Positions 25,980 through 35,116 of a DNA stretch of 64,000 nt are shown one piece after another. The notes below the pieces were generated by a model. The model was not told where the DNA came from. It did not search any database and was given only the letters and a program-made list of their open reading frames with translations. The translations under genes and the position numbers were made by a program. Position 1 is the first letter of the stretch. Every line of letters starts with the position of its first letter. The stretch spans positions 124,001 to 188,000 of the forward strand of contig CAJUIT010000001.1 of NCBI GenBank assembly GCA_910586565.1, written 5' to 3'. The DNA is from an uncultured Muribaculaceae bacterium. GTDB lineage: Bacteria > Bacteroidota > Bacteroidia > Bacteroidales > Muribaculaceae.

Positions 25980-27293
25980 TCAGATTCTGTTGTTTTGATA
26001 GAAAACTAAAATTCGATGGCGCAACAGATATTCGTAGTGGGCCTGAATTGAGCTGATTTGCATTCGTGAGAGGTTGTTTTTTGCTTGTTCAAATTCAGCA
26101 GGAGTGGAGCGGCCGAGATTATATTTTTCCTGTGTGGCCTTGAAAGAAGCCGATGTTTTCTGCAATGTTTCCTGCGATGTAAAGTAGCGGTCGCGGGCAC
26201 CTTTTGCCTGGTAGTAGGCAAGCTGAACGGCTTTGTAGAGTTCGGTTGAACGTTGGTCGAGTTCAAGTTCAGCCGTTATTTTCTGAAGCCGTGCCCTACG
26301 CACGGAATTGCGGGTTGAGAAGGCATCGAAAATAGGAACGGACAATGTGAGACCAACGTAAGTCGAGAAGTTGTGGCGCATCTGCGAGCCGAAGCTTTCG
26401 TTGGGATAACCGCTCACAGTGTAGTAGCTTGACCCCACGCTCGAACCGAATCCCAACTGGGGGATGTAGCCGGCTTTGGCAAGGGAAATCTGATTCTCGG
26501 CCACTGTGATTCCCTGACGCGAGGCCATGATTGAGTTGTTGTGAATCAACGCCGAATTGTATACCGCCTCGGCAGTGGGGATGATTGGCTCACCCTCGCT
26601 CACGGGCATTACATCCAGCCCTTCAACCGACGGGAGCTGCAACAGGTTGGCAAGCTCTACCAATGCAATCTGCACATCGTTCTGAGCAGTGACAAGTTGC
26701 AGGCGGTCCTGCGCCATCTGCGACTCGGCATCAAGAAGGTCGGCCTCAGGCACCTTACCGGCCTCCACGAGAGCTTTCTGGCGCTCAACCTCGTAGGTCG
26801 ACAGGGCAAGTTGCGAAGCATAGCTCTCGCAAACCTCCTTGGCATAGAGCACCTGGAGATATTGCGACACTACATTAAGTGTCACATTGTCTTTCGCAGC
26901 TTCATACTCATAGAGGAGTTTGGTGAGATTCGATTTCGCGACTTTGAGGCGGTGATACTCGGCAGTTCCCTGAAAGAGGGGCAAATCGAGCGACACACCC
27001 CATTGGAAATTTGATGTATTGCGATCGGCATAGGTGTTGGCCGAAGTAAGGCCGCGGCCGAAGCTGAAACTTTCCGATGCACTGCCTCTGACCGATGGGA
27101 GAAACGAGCTTTTAGCTTCAGTGAGCGACAGCTCTCCATCCATAATGTTGAGGCGCGAGCCTTGCACTGTGAGATTGTGAGCCACAGCATAATTGACACA
27201 GCTGTCAAGACTCCACACTTCAGCAGCTGACGATTGTGCGCCCATAGCAGCCGCCACAAGAAATGCCAGGGTATATGATGTTATCTTCATCAT
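25980..27293 (-). CDS. TolC-family outer-membrane efflux protein
   Basis: Outer-membrane channel of a tripartite exporter. The 437-residue protein has a signal peptide (YTLAFLVAAAMGAQSSA) and two tandem helical OEP repeats with characteristic Ala/Gln/Leu-rich coiled coils (EKYNLGRSTPAEFEQAKNNL). It ends in a barrel-like region. ATG codons occur at 27293 and 27290. It is the last gene of the operon with ATPase, two permeases and adaptor, so it is the exit duct for that pump. Confidence 0.92.
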   Translation of the reverse strand: MMKITSYTLAFLVAAAMGAQSSAAEVWSLDSCVNYAVAHNLTVQGSRLNIMDGELSLTEAKSSFLPSVRGSASESFSFGRGLTSANTYADRNTSNFQWGVSLDLPLFQGTAEYHRLKVAKSNLTKLLYEYEAAKDNVTLNVVSQYLQVLYAKEVCESYASQLALSTYEVERQKALVEAGKVPEADLLDAESQMAQDRLQLVTAQNDVQIALVELANLLQLPSVEGLDVMPVSEGEPIIPTAEAVYNSALIHNNSIMASRQGITVAENQISLAKAGYIPQLGFGSSVGSSYYTVSGYPNESFGSQMRHNFSTYVGLTLSVPIFDAFSTRNSVRRARLQKITAELELDQRSTELYKAVQLAYYQAKGARDRYFTSQETLQKTSASFKATQEKYNLGRSTPAEFEQAKNNLSRMQISSIQAHYEYLLRHRILVFYQNNRI

Positions 27294-27340
27294 TCTATTA
27301 ATTGATGTTGATTGGTAATAGCAATCTTAGAGGGAGTTTA

Positions 27341-28438
27341 TCAATTGTTCACGTTGCCACGCAGAGAGCTTTCGGTGGTAAGATCCGATTTCTTGAGCTC
27401 AACGTTTATGCCATCGGAAACACCGGTGGTGATTGGCTTGCGTTCGAACTGCTGCTTAGGTTCTGTTGCCGTGAGGAGATAGACAAATGCGCTATCGCCG
27501 GAATATTCCACCACGCGCTCGGGCACAGCCAGTACGCTGTCGGCTTTCTCCAAAATCACGGTAGCGTTGGCACTGTATCCCGCGCGCAACTTGGCTGCCT
27601 CATCGGTGCTGAGAGCTGCTTTCACCTCAAACGTGTTGGTGCCGTTATCGTCGGTTGCCATCGGGGCAATCTTCTCAATAACCGCAGCATAGTCGGAGCC
27701 GGCTACTGCACCCACCGATATGCGAACCGACATACCCTCGCTAATCAAATCAACTTCGGTTTCGTCGACTTTACCGGTGAAAATGAGGTCGGTCATATCG
27801 GCGACTTTCGCAATTGTAGTACCGTCGTTGAATGTGTTGGCCTGGATTACAGAGCTGCCGACTTTCACGGGAACCTCAAGAACGAGCCCTGTAACGGTTG
27901 AACGGACAAGGGTGTTGGAGCTTTGAGCGTTTGAGGCCGACACACCGTCGCGAACGATAGTGAGCTGATCACGTGCCTGCGCCAATTCCTCTTTGGCACG
28001 TTTGTATGCAGCCTCGTCGGTTTCAAACTTCTCGCGGCTTTCAAATTTCTTTTCATAGAGGCTCTTTGTGCGCTCGAAAGTTGCGGTGGCTTCCTCAAGA
28101 GAAATCTCAGCGACTTTCACACGGTTCTGCGCCGACGACAGCTGAGTCTCATCAGGAATTACCTTGATGATTGCAAGAATATCACCAGCCTGCACATGGT
28201 CGCCTGCCTCAACAAGGATTTCATTTATAATACCCGAAATCTGAGGCTTGATTTCAATTTCATCGCGCGGCTCTATTTTGCCGGTGAGAACCGTGGTGTG
28301 CTCAATAGTTTCAGTGGTGGGGTTCACAATTTCATAAACCTCATCCTTTTTCTGCGAGTTCATGAACAGGTAAACGAATGTGCCAACAAAAATCACACCC
28401 ACGATTACCCACATAAAGATTTTGAAAAACTTTTTCAT
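27341..28438 (-). CDS. Periplasmic adaptor (membrane fusion) subunit, MacA/HlyD family
   Basis: Links the inner-membrane permeases to the TolC-like channel. The 365-residue protein has one N-terminal membrane anchor (FMWVIVGVIFVGTFVYLF). A lipoyl/barrel-sandwich half-motif (GIINEILVEAGDHVQAGDIL) is followed by an alpha-hairpin coiled coil (about 100-165) and beta-barrel domains. It lies between the second permease and the channel gene in one operon. The pairing with MacB-like permeases supports a MacA-type role. Confidence 0.93.
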   Translation of the reverse strand: MKKFFKIFMWVIVGVIFVGTFVYLFMNSQKKDEVYEIVNPTTETIEHTTVLTGKIEPRDEIEIKPQISGIINEILVEAGDHVQAGDILAIIKVIPDETQLSSAQNRVKVAEISLEEATATFERTKSLYEKKFESREKFETDEAAYKRAKEELAQARDQLTIVRDGVSASNAQSSNTLVRSTVTGLVLEVPVKVGSSVIQANTFNDGTTIAKVADMTDLIFTGKVDETEVDLISEGMSVRISVGAVAGSDYAAVIEKIAPMATDDNGTNTFEVKAALSTDEAAKLRAGYSANATVILEKADSVLAVPERVVEYSGDSAFVYLLTATEPKQQFERKPITTGVSDGINVELKKSDLTTESSLRGNVNN

Positions 28439-28511
28439 TGCGTTTTATCTGTTGTCGTTTTTTATTTTAAGCTTGATAAATTAAAGAATGGAGAGGGGAG
28501 ATGTGACATTT

Positions 28512-29762
28512 CTATTTGTCATTTAGCGCTTCAATAGGTTTGATTTTCATCGCCTTGGTTGCGGGGATAAGTCCGGCAAGCGTTCCAAGTACTACGAAAG
28601 TGCCCATGATTGTGAATGCCTGCGAGAGATTCATTTGAAACTGAGGAGTTGAAACCTCATTGGCAGTGAGTGTCTGTGTTATGCCAAGGGCAAGCGCCGC
28701 AAAGCATATCCCTGCAATACCGGCAATCATGGTGAGCATGGTGCCTTCGGAGAGAATCTGCACGATGATGTCGGAAGGTTTGGCCCCGATGGCACGCCTG
28801 ATTCCGATTTCCTGAGTGCGCTCCTTCACAATCACCCACATTATGTTTCCGATTCCGATTATACCCGCAAGCAATGTACTCAGACCGATAAACAGGGCAA
28901 GCAGCGAAACTCCTAAAAACAGATTCTCCACCATTTCAAACTTCTCAGAAATGTCGAAGATATCCATTGCGGCCATATCGTCGGGGGATATTGCATGCCG
29001 CGAATAAATCACCCGCCGCATTCGGGAATCGAGATTCGCTATTTTAGTACCGTTCTTTGCAACTATCATCACCACATCCACTTTGTCACCACGCTTGAAT
29101 GCGCGCCTGAATGTTGTTGCCGGGAGCAGAATCGACTCATCGAGCTTTCCGTTCATCTGAATCTCGTTGGTCTGCCCGCAAATTCCCACAATAGTGTAGC
29201 CGATACCGTTAACTTCGATAGTCTGACCAATCGGGGAAGGGTCGGTTGGATAAAGCTCATTGGCTACTTTTTTGCCGACGATGGCAACCTTGCGCCCCAT
29301 ACTCATATCGGCTTCGTTTATGAAACGTCCCGAATATATTGCGGGGAGCATCACTTCGGCATACTGCGGTGCCACTCCGCTCACATTTCCCGAATAGCTG
29401 TAACGGCCGTGGCGTGAACTTACACCATAGTTGGAATACATCTCCGTAACTGTTTGTAACTCGGGAAAGTTGGCCCGGAGCCTTTCGAGGTCGGTGACGT
29501 CGAGTTGCCACGAGCGGTTTTTGGCATGGCCCTTGTAAGGGATGGTGGTGTTGGAGGTGAAAAGGATGCCGCTGTTGGTGGCAAAACCATCGAAGTTACG
29601 CATCAGTAAATCCTTGGCTCCGCGTGCACCTCCCAAAAGGATTGCAAGCATGGCAGTGCCCCAGAAGATGCCGAAGCCGGTGAGAAAAGTGCGGGTTTTG
29701 TTTCGCGCAAGAGTGGCACCAATCTCTTTCCAGTTTTCTATGTCGAAAATTGTAAGTTTCAT
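28512..29762 (-). CDS. MacB/FtsX-type ABC transporter permease, second copy
   Basis: A 416-residue inner-membrane subunit with one N-terminal helix (GFGIFWGTAMLAILLGGARG), a large periplasmic MacB-PCD domain (about 50-280) and three C-terminal FtsX helices. IRRAIGAKPSDIIVQILSEG is the conserved coupling segment between membrane helices. It resembles the neighbouring permease along its length, so the two may form a heterodimer (inference). It lies 45 bp after the first permease gene. Confidence 0.92.
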   Translation of the reverse strand: MKLTIFDIENWKEIGATLARNKTRTFLTGFGIFWGTAMLAILLGGARGAKDLLMRNFDGFATNSGILFTSNTTIPYKGHAKNRSWQLDVTDLERLRANFPELQTVTEMYSNYGVSSRHGRYSYSGNVSGVAPQYAEVMLPAIYSGRFINEADMSMGRKVAIVGKKVANELYPTDPSPIGQTIEVNGIGYTIVGICGQTNEIQMNGKLDESILLPATTFRRAFKRGDKVDVVMIVAKNGTKIANLDSRMRRVIYSRHAISPDDMAAMDIFDISEKFEMVENLFLGVSLLALFIGLSTLLAGIIGIGNIMWVIVKERTQEIGIRRAIGAKPSDIIVQILSEGTMLTMIAGIAGICFAALALGITQTLTANEVSTPQFQMNLSQAFTIMGTFVVLGTLAGLIPATKAMKIKPIEALNDK

Positions 29763-29807
29763 TTTAAGCGTCAGTCCTATAATTATGACGGTTTACTTGT
29801 TATAGTT

Positions 29808-31034
29808 TTATTCATCGCGCAGAGCCTCGACGGGTTTAACTTTCAGAGATTTGAGCGCGGGGAAGAGTCCGGCGAGCGCACCTGCCACAATCAGCACAAC
29901 CGTAACCTGCAAAGCCAGCGACAGATTGACGGTGGGGTTCTTTATGAAATTGGCATCCCGAAAAATGTAATCGAGGAACTGGGTTACCGCGGTGCCGAAC
30001 ACTATTCCGATGTAGCCGAACAAAGTGGTGATTGCAACACTCTCTGCGATGATTTGAATTAGGATGGAACGCGGTTTTGCACCTATAGCCCGTCGTATTC
30101 CGATTTCATGGGTGCGCTCCTTCACCGAAACAAACATGATGTTACTGATGCCGACCACACCGCTGAGCAAAGTCAGCAAGCCGAGAATCCAGATTGAGAT
30201 GTTCAGAATATCCATCGCCTTCAATCCCTGCAATCCTTGTGAGAACTGATTCCACACCCATAGAGCGCTGTCGTCCTCGGGGTCGAAATCGTGAGCTTCT
30301 GAAAGCGCATGGCGAATTTTTGTTTCAGCGTCATTTCCCTCCTCGACTGTTGACAGATTTTGAAGCATAACCTGGAGGCTGCCCGGATTATCCTTGTTGC
30401 CTGTGAGCATCTGTGCAGTGGTGTAGGGCACATAGATGTCACGCCCCCACGAAGATTCATACACCCCGACAACAAGGAACGACAATCCACCGATATTCAA
30501 CCGTTTGCCAACGGCTTTTAGTCCGTCGGGAGGAAAAAATTCATCGGCATACTTTTGAGGCAACACCACAACTTTTGCGCGAGTTGCCATATCCTTGTCG
30601 TTGATTGACCGGCCGTGCACTTTATCAATGTTACCGGCATTGGTGATTTGCGAAGGAAACACCCCCGTGTAGGAAGCTGTGCGCGAATGGGTGCCTGCTG
30701 TCATTTTCACCTGCACGCCATAGATTGAGGAATTTACCTCGCTGATAAACTCGGGGTTATCTTCCTCCAGACGTTTGATGTCGGCATTTTTAAGGTCGAT
30801 GTTTCTTCCCTCGCGATAACCGTGATAGGGTTTGCTGGTGCGACCGCCCCAGATTGAGATTTTCTGCGAGCCCGGCGATGTCACTTCCTCTCTGAAAGAA
30901 TTGGTAACACCGTTGCCCATGCCCAACAGAACGATGAGCATGAAGATACCCCATGCCACCGCAAATCCGGTAAGGGCTGTTCGCAGCTTGTTGTGCTGCA
31001 GAGTTTGCAGTATTTCGTTAACTAAATCGAACAC
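29808..31034 (-). CDS. MacB/FtsX-type ABC transporter permease, first copy
   Basis: A 408-residue paralogue of the next permease with the same layout: N-terminal helix (GFAVAWGIFMLIVLLGMGNG), periplasmic domain, then three helices with VKERTHEIGIRRAIGAKPRS. It ends KSLKVKPVEALRDE, the usual C-terminal cap of MacB-type permeases. It follows the ATPase gene by 27 bp. Two distinct permeases with one ATPase is common in Bacteroidota exporters of this type; substrates may be peptides, lipoproteins or drugs. Confidence 0.93.
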   Translation of the reverse strand: MFDLVNEILQTLQHNKLRTALTGFAVAWGIFMLIVLLGMGNGVTNSFREEVTSPGSQKISIWGGRTSKPYHGYREGRNIDLKNADIKRLEEDNPEFISEVNSSIYGVQVKMTAGTHSRTASYTGVFPSQITNAGNIDKVHGRSINDKDMATRAKVVVLPQKYADEFFPPDGLKAVGKRLNIGGLSFLVVGVYESSWGRDIYVPYTTAQMLTGNKDNPGSLQVMLQNLSTVEEGNDAETKIRHALSEAHDFDPEDDSALWVWNQFSQGLQGLKAMDILNISIWILGLLTLLSGVVGISNIMFVSVKERTHEIGIRRAIGAKPRSILIQIIAESVAITTLFGYIGIVFGTAVTQFLDYIFRDANFIKNPTVNLSLALQVTVVLIVAGALAGLFPALKSLKVKPVEALRDE

Positions 31035-31061
31035 AATTGAGACTTATTAAAAAATGGAGAA

Positions 31062-31721
31062 TCATGCTATAACGCCGTCGGAGATGCGAATTATACGGTC
31101 GGTTTGCTCACCAACCCCGGGGTCGTGAGTGACAATCACGATTGTCATTCCCTCATTGCGGTTGAGCTGCTTGAACACTTCCATCACATCCTTCGACGTG
31201 CGGCTGTCGAGCGCGCCGGTGGGTTCGTCGGCGAGAATAATCGACGGACGGGTAATCAATGCCCGAGCAATTGCAACACGCTGTTTCTGGCCACCCGAGA
31301 GTTCTCCGGGAAGATGATGTGCGCGGTCGGCAAGCCCCATTCGCTCCAACTGCTCCATTGCCAATTGATTTCGTTTGCGACGGCTCACCCCTTGATAGAA
31401 CAGAGGAAGCGCCACATTCTCCAATGCATTCTTATAGTTGATAAGGTTGAACGATTGAAACACGAACCCAATCATGCGGTTGCGATATTCGGCAGCTTTG
31501 TTCTCGCTGAGGTTCTTAATAAGCGTTCCGTCGAGCCAATATTCGCCCGAATCGTAGTTATCGAGAATACCGAGAATATTAAGAAGTGTGGATTTTCCTG
31601 AACCTGAAGCGCCCATGATTGACACCAGCTCTCCGCGTTCCACATCGAGATTTATGCCTTTTAACACATGCAAAGGAACTGCACCGGGGTAGGTTTTATT
31701 TACATCCCTAAGTTTTATCAT
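31062..31721 (-). CDS. ABC transporter ATP-binding protein, MacB/LolD-like
   Basis: The ATPase of the tripartite exporter, 219 residues from MIKLRDVNKTYPG. It shows Walker A GASGSGKST, the Q-loop region VFQSFNLI, signature LSGGQKQRVAIARAL, Walker B ILADEPTGALD and the switch His in VIVTHDPG. The frame extends nine codons further upstream, but MIKLRDV matches the usual start. It is the first gene of the operon; its promoter would lie in the 250 bp upstream. Confidence 0.94.
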   Translation of the reverse strand: MIKLRDVNKTYPGAVPLHVLKGINLDVERGELVSIMGASGSGKSTLLNILGILDNYDSGEYWLDGTLIKNLSENKAAEYRNRMIGFVFQSFNLINYKNALENVALPLFYQGVSRRKRNQLAMEQLERMGLADRAHHLPGELSGGQKQRVAIARALITRPSIILADEPTGALDSRTSKDVMEVFKQLNRNEGMTIVIVTHDPGVGEQTDRIIRISDGVIA

Positions 31722-31879
31722 TTCTGCGTTGTTTAATCCTGATTGCAAGATGGTTGATTTATTTTGAATGAAATGACCGCGGCGGAGAGGAGGAACTCGT
31801 TGCGTGATCTTTTCTGATTTTTAGACGCACACAACGCTCCATTAGTTGCAGAGGGTGAGAAAAAAATTTGCAGAGGGTA

Positions 31880-31910
31880 TTGCAAATGTAAACCAATAGC
31901 CTTAAATTTG
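31880..31910 (+). promoter_or_regulatory. Promoter for the candidate structured RNA
   Basis: TTG at 31880-31882, a 20-bp spacer, then TAAATTTG at 31903-31910 fits the Bacteroidota consensus. Predicted start near 31917. A minus-strand TACATTTG at 31883-31890 overlaps and might serve the ABC operon, but has no -33 partner. Confidence 0.6.
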
Positions 31911-31916
31911 CGTTAT

Positions 31917-32203
31917 AAAAGCAAGGATGACACAGCGGTGTCACCTTTCCCGAAAGATATTTGCCACACCAAAGTTGATTGGGAAACTCATCAAATTTTT
32001 ATGAAATACCGAGACAATCTCTCATGCGTAATGGCGGGCCCCACCTGATTTATCAGGCGCGTTCACACGTGGGCGCCAGGCGGATTACAAAGCGCGGAGA
32101 GATCTCAAAACCTGTCTTTCGGAGTTTCATCGCATCCTTTGATGTGGCACTCTCACAAGCCATCGACACAGTTGGATATCCCGCTGTTGTTGATGGCTTT
32201 TTT
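31917..32203 (+). ncRNA. Candidate structured non-coding RNA of about 285 nt
   Basis: Bounded by a consensus promoter and an intrinsic terminator with no coding sequence that fits. The 5' end has a TGACAC/GTGTCA hairpin (31928-31943). Then comes one long interrupted rod: 31962-31974 pairs with 32137-32149 (12 of 13), 32001-32006 with 32125-32130, 32009-32012 with 32119-32122, 32017-32023 with 32097-32103 (7 of 7), 32028-32032 with 32084-32088, and 32040-32044 with 32069-32073. The tip holds hairpin CCTGAT/ATCAGG. The rod spans 188 nt with one large asymmetric internal loop (31975-32000), an outline like 6S RNA. Identity is not established. Confidence 0.6.
32158..32203 (+). terminator. Intrinsic terminator of the candidate RNA
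   Basis: AAGCCATC pairs with GATGGCTT, with further pairing of ACAG with CTGT, then TTTTTT follows. Confidence 0.7.
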
Positions 32204-32219
32204 ATGGCATTACACAAAT

Positions 32220-32266
32220 AATAGAGCGGCGCGCCAAAAAGAAATTTTCAGGCACGCCGCTCTATT
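32220..32266 (-). terminator. Terminator of the men operon
   Basis: AATAGAGCGGCG and CGCCGCTCTATT form a perfect 12-bp stem, extended by GCC/GGC, 10 bp beyond the menE stop. Confidence 0.75.
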
Positions 32267-32276
32267 AATCTATCGT

Positions 32277-33263
32277 TTATACGTAATCGGGGATTGTGCG
32301 TTTTACCTTCCCGTTGGATGTTCGTGGCAGAGAGGGGAGGAACACCACACGTTTAGGCACCGCATAACGTGGAAGATATTCACGGCATATCTCAAGGAGG
32401 TGCTCTTGGGTTTCAGCAGCACTTTCTGAATTGTGCACGGGCGCTTCAACGGCCATGACTACACATTCACCCCAGCGGGGATGTGGAGCCGACGTTAAGA
32501 AAAACGGGTAGGGTATGTGGCCGTGCAAAAGCCGTTCGAGCTGTTCGGGATAGAATTTAACCCCTCCGCTGTTTATCACATTATCGAAACGTCCCAACCA
32601 TTGAAATGAGTTTGAATCGCGCAGGCTAACCACATCATTCGTTACAATCCGCCCGAAGCTGAAATCGGGAGCATTTATCACCAGACAAGACCTTTCATCA
32701 ACCTCGAAGCTAATGCCCGGCATTGCCCGGTAGGTGTCTGACCCGAATTCTCTTAAGGCAACATGGCTGCACGTTTCAGTCATCCCATAAGTGGCAAAAG
32801 TGCGCCACGGCATCAGCGAAACCTCTTTTTCAAGCTCAGGCGACACGGGAGCACCGCCGACGATAAGATTTCTCAAACGACCGTTGAAACTGCCGTTTTC
32901 CATCAAGTTGGAACATTGAGCAGGAACTACTGCAAGCAAATCGATAGTTTCACCTGCGAAATCGGGAAGTGCCAATGCCGGTTTGGCCATAATCAACCTG
33001 CATGATGCCTCCATCGCACGCACAATCATCATCTTACCCGCAATATAATCGGCAGATAGTGCCGATGCCAACACCGAACTATCCGTTATTCCGAACCGGG
33101 CATTAGTTGAACGGGCCGACCGCTGCATGTCGCTCTTCAGAAGCTTGATTTTCTTAGGTGTTCCCGTAGAACCGGAGGTGTGCGCCTCCACCCATTCCGA
33201 AGAATCATTCCATTGGTCAATAAAACGGTCGACCGAATCGGCCGAGGATAGCAGCTTAAACAT
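32277..33263 (-). CDS. menE: o-Succinylbenzoate--CoA ligase
   Basis: Activates o-succinylbenzoate with CoA in menaquinone synthesis. The 328-residue protein is a compact adenylate-forming enzyme, shorter than the roughly 450-residue Bacillus type, as is usual in Bacteroidales. Motifs: HTSGSTGTPK (P-loop), ATYGMTETCSH, WLGRFDNVINSGGVKFYPEQLE (hinge region) and the catalytic-lysine motif LPRTSNGKVKR near the C-terminus. Its start overlaps the menC end by 8 bp, and it is the last gene of menD-menB-menC-menE. Confidence 0.93.
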   Translation of the reverse strand: MFKLLSSADSVDRFIDQWNDSSEWVEAHTSGSTGTPKKIKLLKSDMQRSARSTNARFGITDSSVLASALSADYIAGKMMIVRAMEASCRLIMAKPALALPDFAGETIDLLAVVPAQCSNLMENGSFNGRLRNLIVGGAPVSPELEKEVSLMPWRTFATYGMTETCSHVALREFGSDTYRAMPGISFEVDERSCLVINAPDFSFGRIVTNDVVSLRDSNSFQWLGRFDNVINSGGVKFYPEQLERLLHGHIPYPFFLTSAPHPRWGECVVMAVEAPVHNSESAAETQEHLLEICREYLPRYAVPKRVVFLPSLPRTSNGKVKRTIPDYV

Positions 33264-34269
33264 TTTTAAATTCGGGATTAAACGACATGTTATCGCCCGA
33301 GAGGGAGAGAGGCGATGGATAGTTTTCGGTAAACAATGCCCCTGTGCCGAGACCTTGCGGCATAACAGGGTTGTAGGTGGACACCCACTGCGCTATTGCG
33401 CTCAAACCGATATTTGATTCAAGCGCCGAAGTGGCCCACCATCCGATTCCACGCGCCTGCGCCAGAGTTATCCAACGGTCGGCTTGTGCAAAACCTCCGC
33501 ACAAAGATGGCTTTAGAATGATGTAGGCAGGTTTCACCGCATTTAGTAAACGCTCCTTTTCGGCATCGGCAGTGATTCCGATAAGTTCCTCATCGAGAGC
33601 CACAGGTACAGGCGAAGTTTCACACAAACGTGCCAACAACTCCCATTGCCCCGGCTTCACAGGTTGCTCGATGGAATGAAGCTCCAGCTTGCCGAGGCAG
33701 TCGAGTTTATATGCCGCATCCGCGGCAGAAAACGCACCATTGGCATCAACACGAAGTTCAATCACATCGCGCGAATACTCCCTACGGATAAACTTCAGCA
33801 AATCCAATTCATCGGCGAAATCAATTCCGCCTATTTTAAGCTTGATGCAGCGGAATCCCAACTCCAGTTTCTCGCGGATGCGCCGTTTCATCGTGTCGCG
33901 GTCGCCCATCCAAATCAACCCGTTGATGGGTATGGAAGTTTCGCCGCGGGTAAATGGAGTATCAACATGAACGCCGGTGCCACCATTTCGCAAATCGGCC
34001 ATTGCCGATTCAAACCCGAAGCGTGCCGACGACATGGGATGCTCCTCGGCCGGATTCTCGCAGCAGAGCGAAAGCAAACGCTCGAAATCGGGAGTATCTT
34101 CTGCACTCAGCCCTCTGAACAGCGCACATTCTCCCACACCTTTCAATTCGGGTTTGGCATCGTCCCACACGTGCACAATGAATGTTTCCTTATCATTCAT
34201 GTGTGCACGCGAGGTTATTGCCGTTTCCTTGAAGTGCAGAATTTTCCGTTCAAAATCAGCTTTCAGCAT
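33256..34269 (-). CDS. menC: o-Succinylbenzoate synthase
   Basis: Enolase-superfamily dehydratase that turns SHCHC into o-succinylbenzoate. The 337-residue protein shows FRCIKLKIGG (catalytic Lys pair), ELRVDANGAF and SIEQPVKPGQW (metal ligands) and VALDEELIG. Length and motif order match MenC rather than a muconate cycloisomerase, and the setting between menB and menE confirms it. It overlaps menE by 8 bp, suggesting translational coupling. Confidence 0.93.
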   Translation of the reverse strand: MLKADFERKILHFKETAITSRAHMNDKETFIVHVWDDAKPELKGVGECALFRGLSAEDTPDFERLLSLCCENPAEEHPMSSARFGFESAMADLRNGGTGVHVDTPFTRGETSIPINGLIWMGDRDTMKRRIREKLELGFRCIKLKIGGIDFADELDLLKFIRREYSRDVIELRVDANGAFSAADAAYKLDCLGKLELHSIEQPVKPGQWELLARLCETSPVPVALDEELIGITADAEKERLLNAVKPAYIILKPSLCGGFAQADRWITLAQARGIGWWATSALESNIGLSAIAQWVSTYNPVMPQGLGTGALFTENYPSPLSLSGDNMSFNPEFKNV

Positions 34270-34277
34270 AGCGCGTA

Positions 34278-35099
34278 TCAGCCCGGGAATTTGGGGAACT
34301 GCTCGAAATCGGGGTCACGTTTTTCGAGGAATGCGTTTTTACCCTCCTGTGCCTCGGGCATAAGGTAATAGAGCAGAGTGGCATCACCGGCAAACTCCAT
34401 CAAACCTGCCTGTCCGTCGAGTTCAGCATTGAGCGCACGCTTAATCATGCGTATTGCCATCGGTGAACGTTGCAGAATAGTCTCGCACCACTCCACTGTT
34501 TCATCCTCCAGACGCTCCAGAGGCACAACTGCATTAATCATGCCCATTTCGAGAGCTTCCTGAGCGGTGTACTGGCGGCACAGATACCATATTTCACGGG
34601 CTTTTTTCTGGCCCACACAGCGGGCAAGATAGGAAGAACCGAAGCCTGCATCAAAACTGCCCACCTTGGGGCCGGTCTGCCCGAAACGCGCATTCTCCGA
34701 TGCGATGGAAAGGTCACACACAACATTGAGAACATTTCCACCTCCGATTGCATAACCATTCACCATTGCAATCACAGGTTTGGGGATGGAGCGGATGGCT
34801 TTGTGCAGCTCCAATACGTTCAAACGAGGTGTGCCGTCGGCATCAACATAGCCACCCAACCCCTTGTAGTGCTGGTCGCCTCCAGAGCAGAATGCCTTGT
34901 CGCCGATACCGGTGAGGATAATCACGCCGATTTCCGGAGTGTTGCGGCAGTAGTTCATCGCATCGAGCATCTCAAAGTTTGTGCGGGGGCGGAATGCATT
35001 GTAAACCTCGGGGCGGTTGATGGTTATTTTTGCAATTCCTTTGTATTGTTCAAAAAGGATATCTTCGTATTCCTTTATGGTTGTCCATTCTCGTTTCAT
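34278..35099 (-). CDS. menB: 1,4-Dihydroxy-2-naphthoyl-CoA synthase
   Basis: Crotonase-fold enzyme that closes the second ring of the menaquinone naphthoquinone. The 273-residue protein has INRPEVYNAFRP, the oxyanion/active-site segments CSGGDQHYKG and VNGYAIGGGN, and RFGQTGPKVGSFDAGFG, which is typical of MenB. The C-terminus KRDPDFEQFPKFPG is also characteristic. It lies between menD and menC with short gaps. Confidence 0.96.
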   Translation of the reverse strand: MKREWTTIKEYEDILFEQYKGIAKITINRPEVYNAFRPRTNFEMLDAMNYCRNTPEIGVIILTGIGDKAFCSGGDQHYKGLGGYVDADGTPRLNVLELHKAIRSIPKPVIAMVNGYAIGGGNVLNVVCDLSIASENARFGQTGPKVGSFDAGFGSSYLARCVGQKKAREIWYLCRQYTAQEALEMGMINAVVPLERLEDETVEWCETILQRSPMAIRMIKRALNAELDGQAGLMEFAGDATLLYYLMPEAQEGKNAFLEKRDPDFEQFPKFPG

Positions 35100-35116
35100 G
35101 AGTGTAATTATTTATG

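Noticed and set aside
31962..32149. Firm identification of this segment as 6S RNA
   Set aside because: Only the outline and length agree; no conserved sequence was matched, so it is kept as a hypothesis.
31979..32221. 80-codon open frame between the ABC operon and menE
   Set aside because: It lies inside the paired region of the candidate RNA, runs across its terminator and has no protein-like features.
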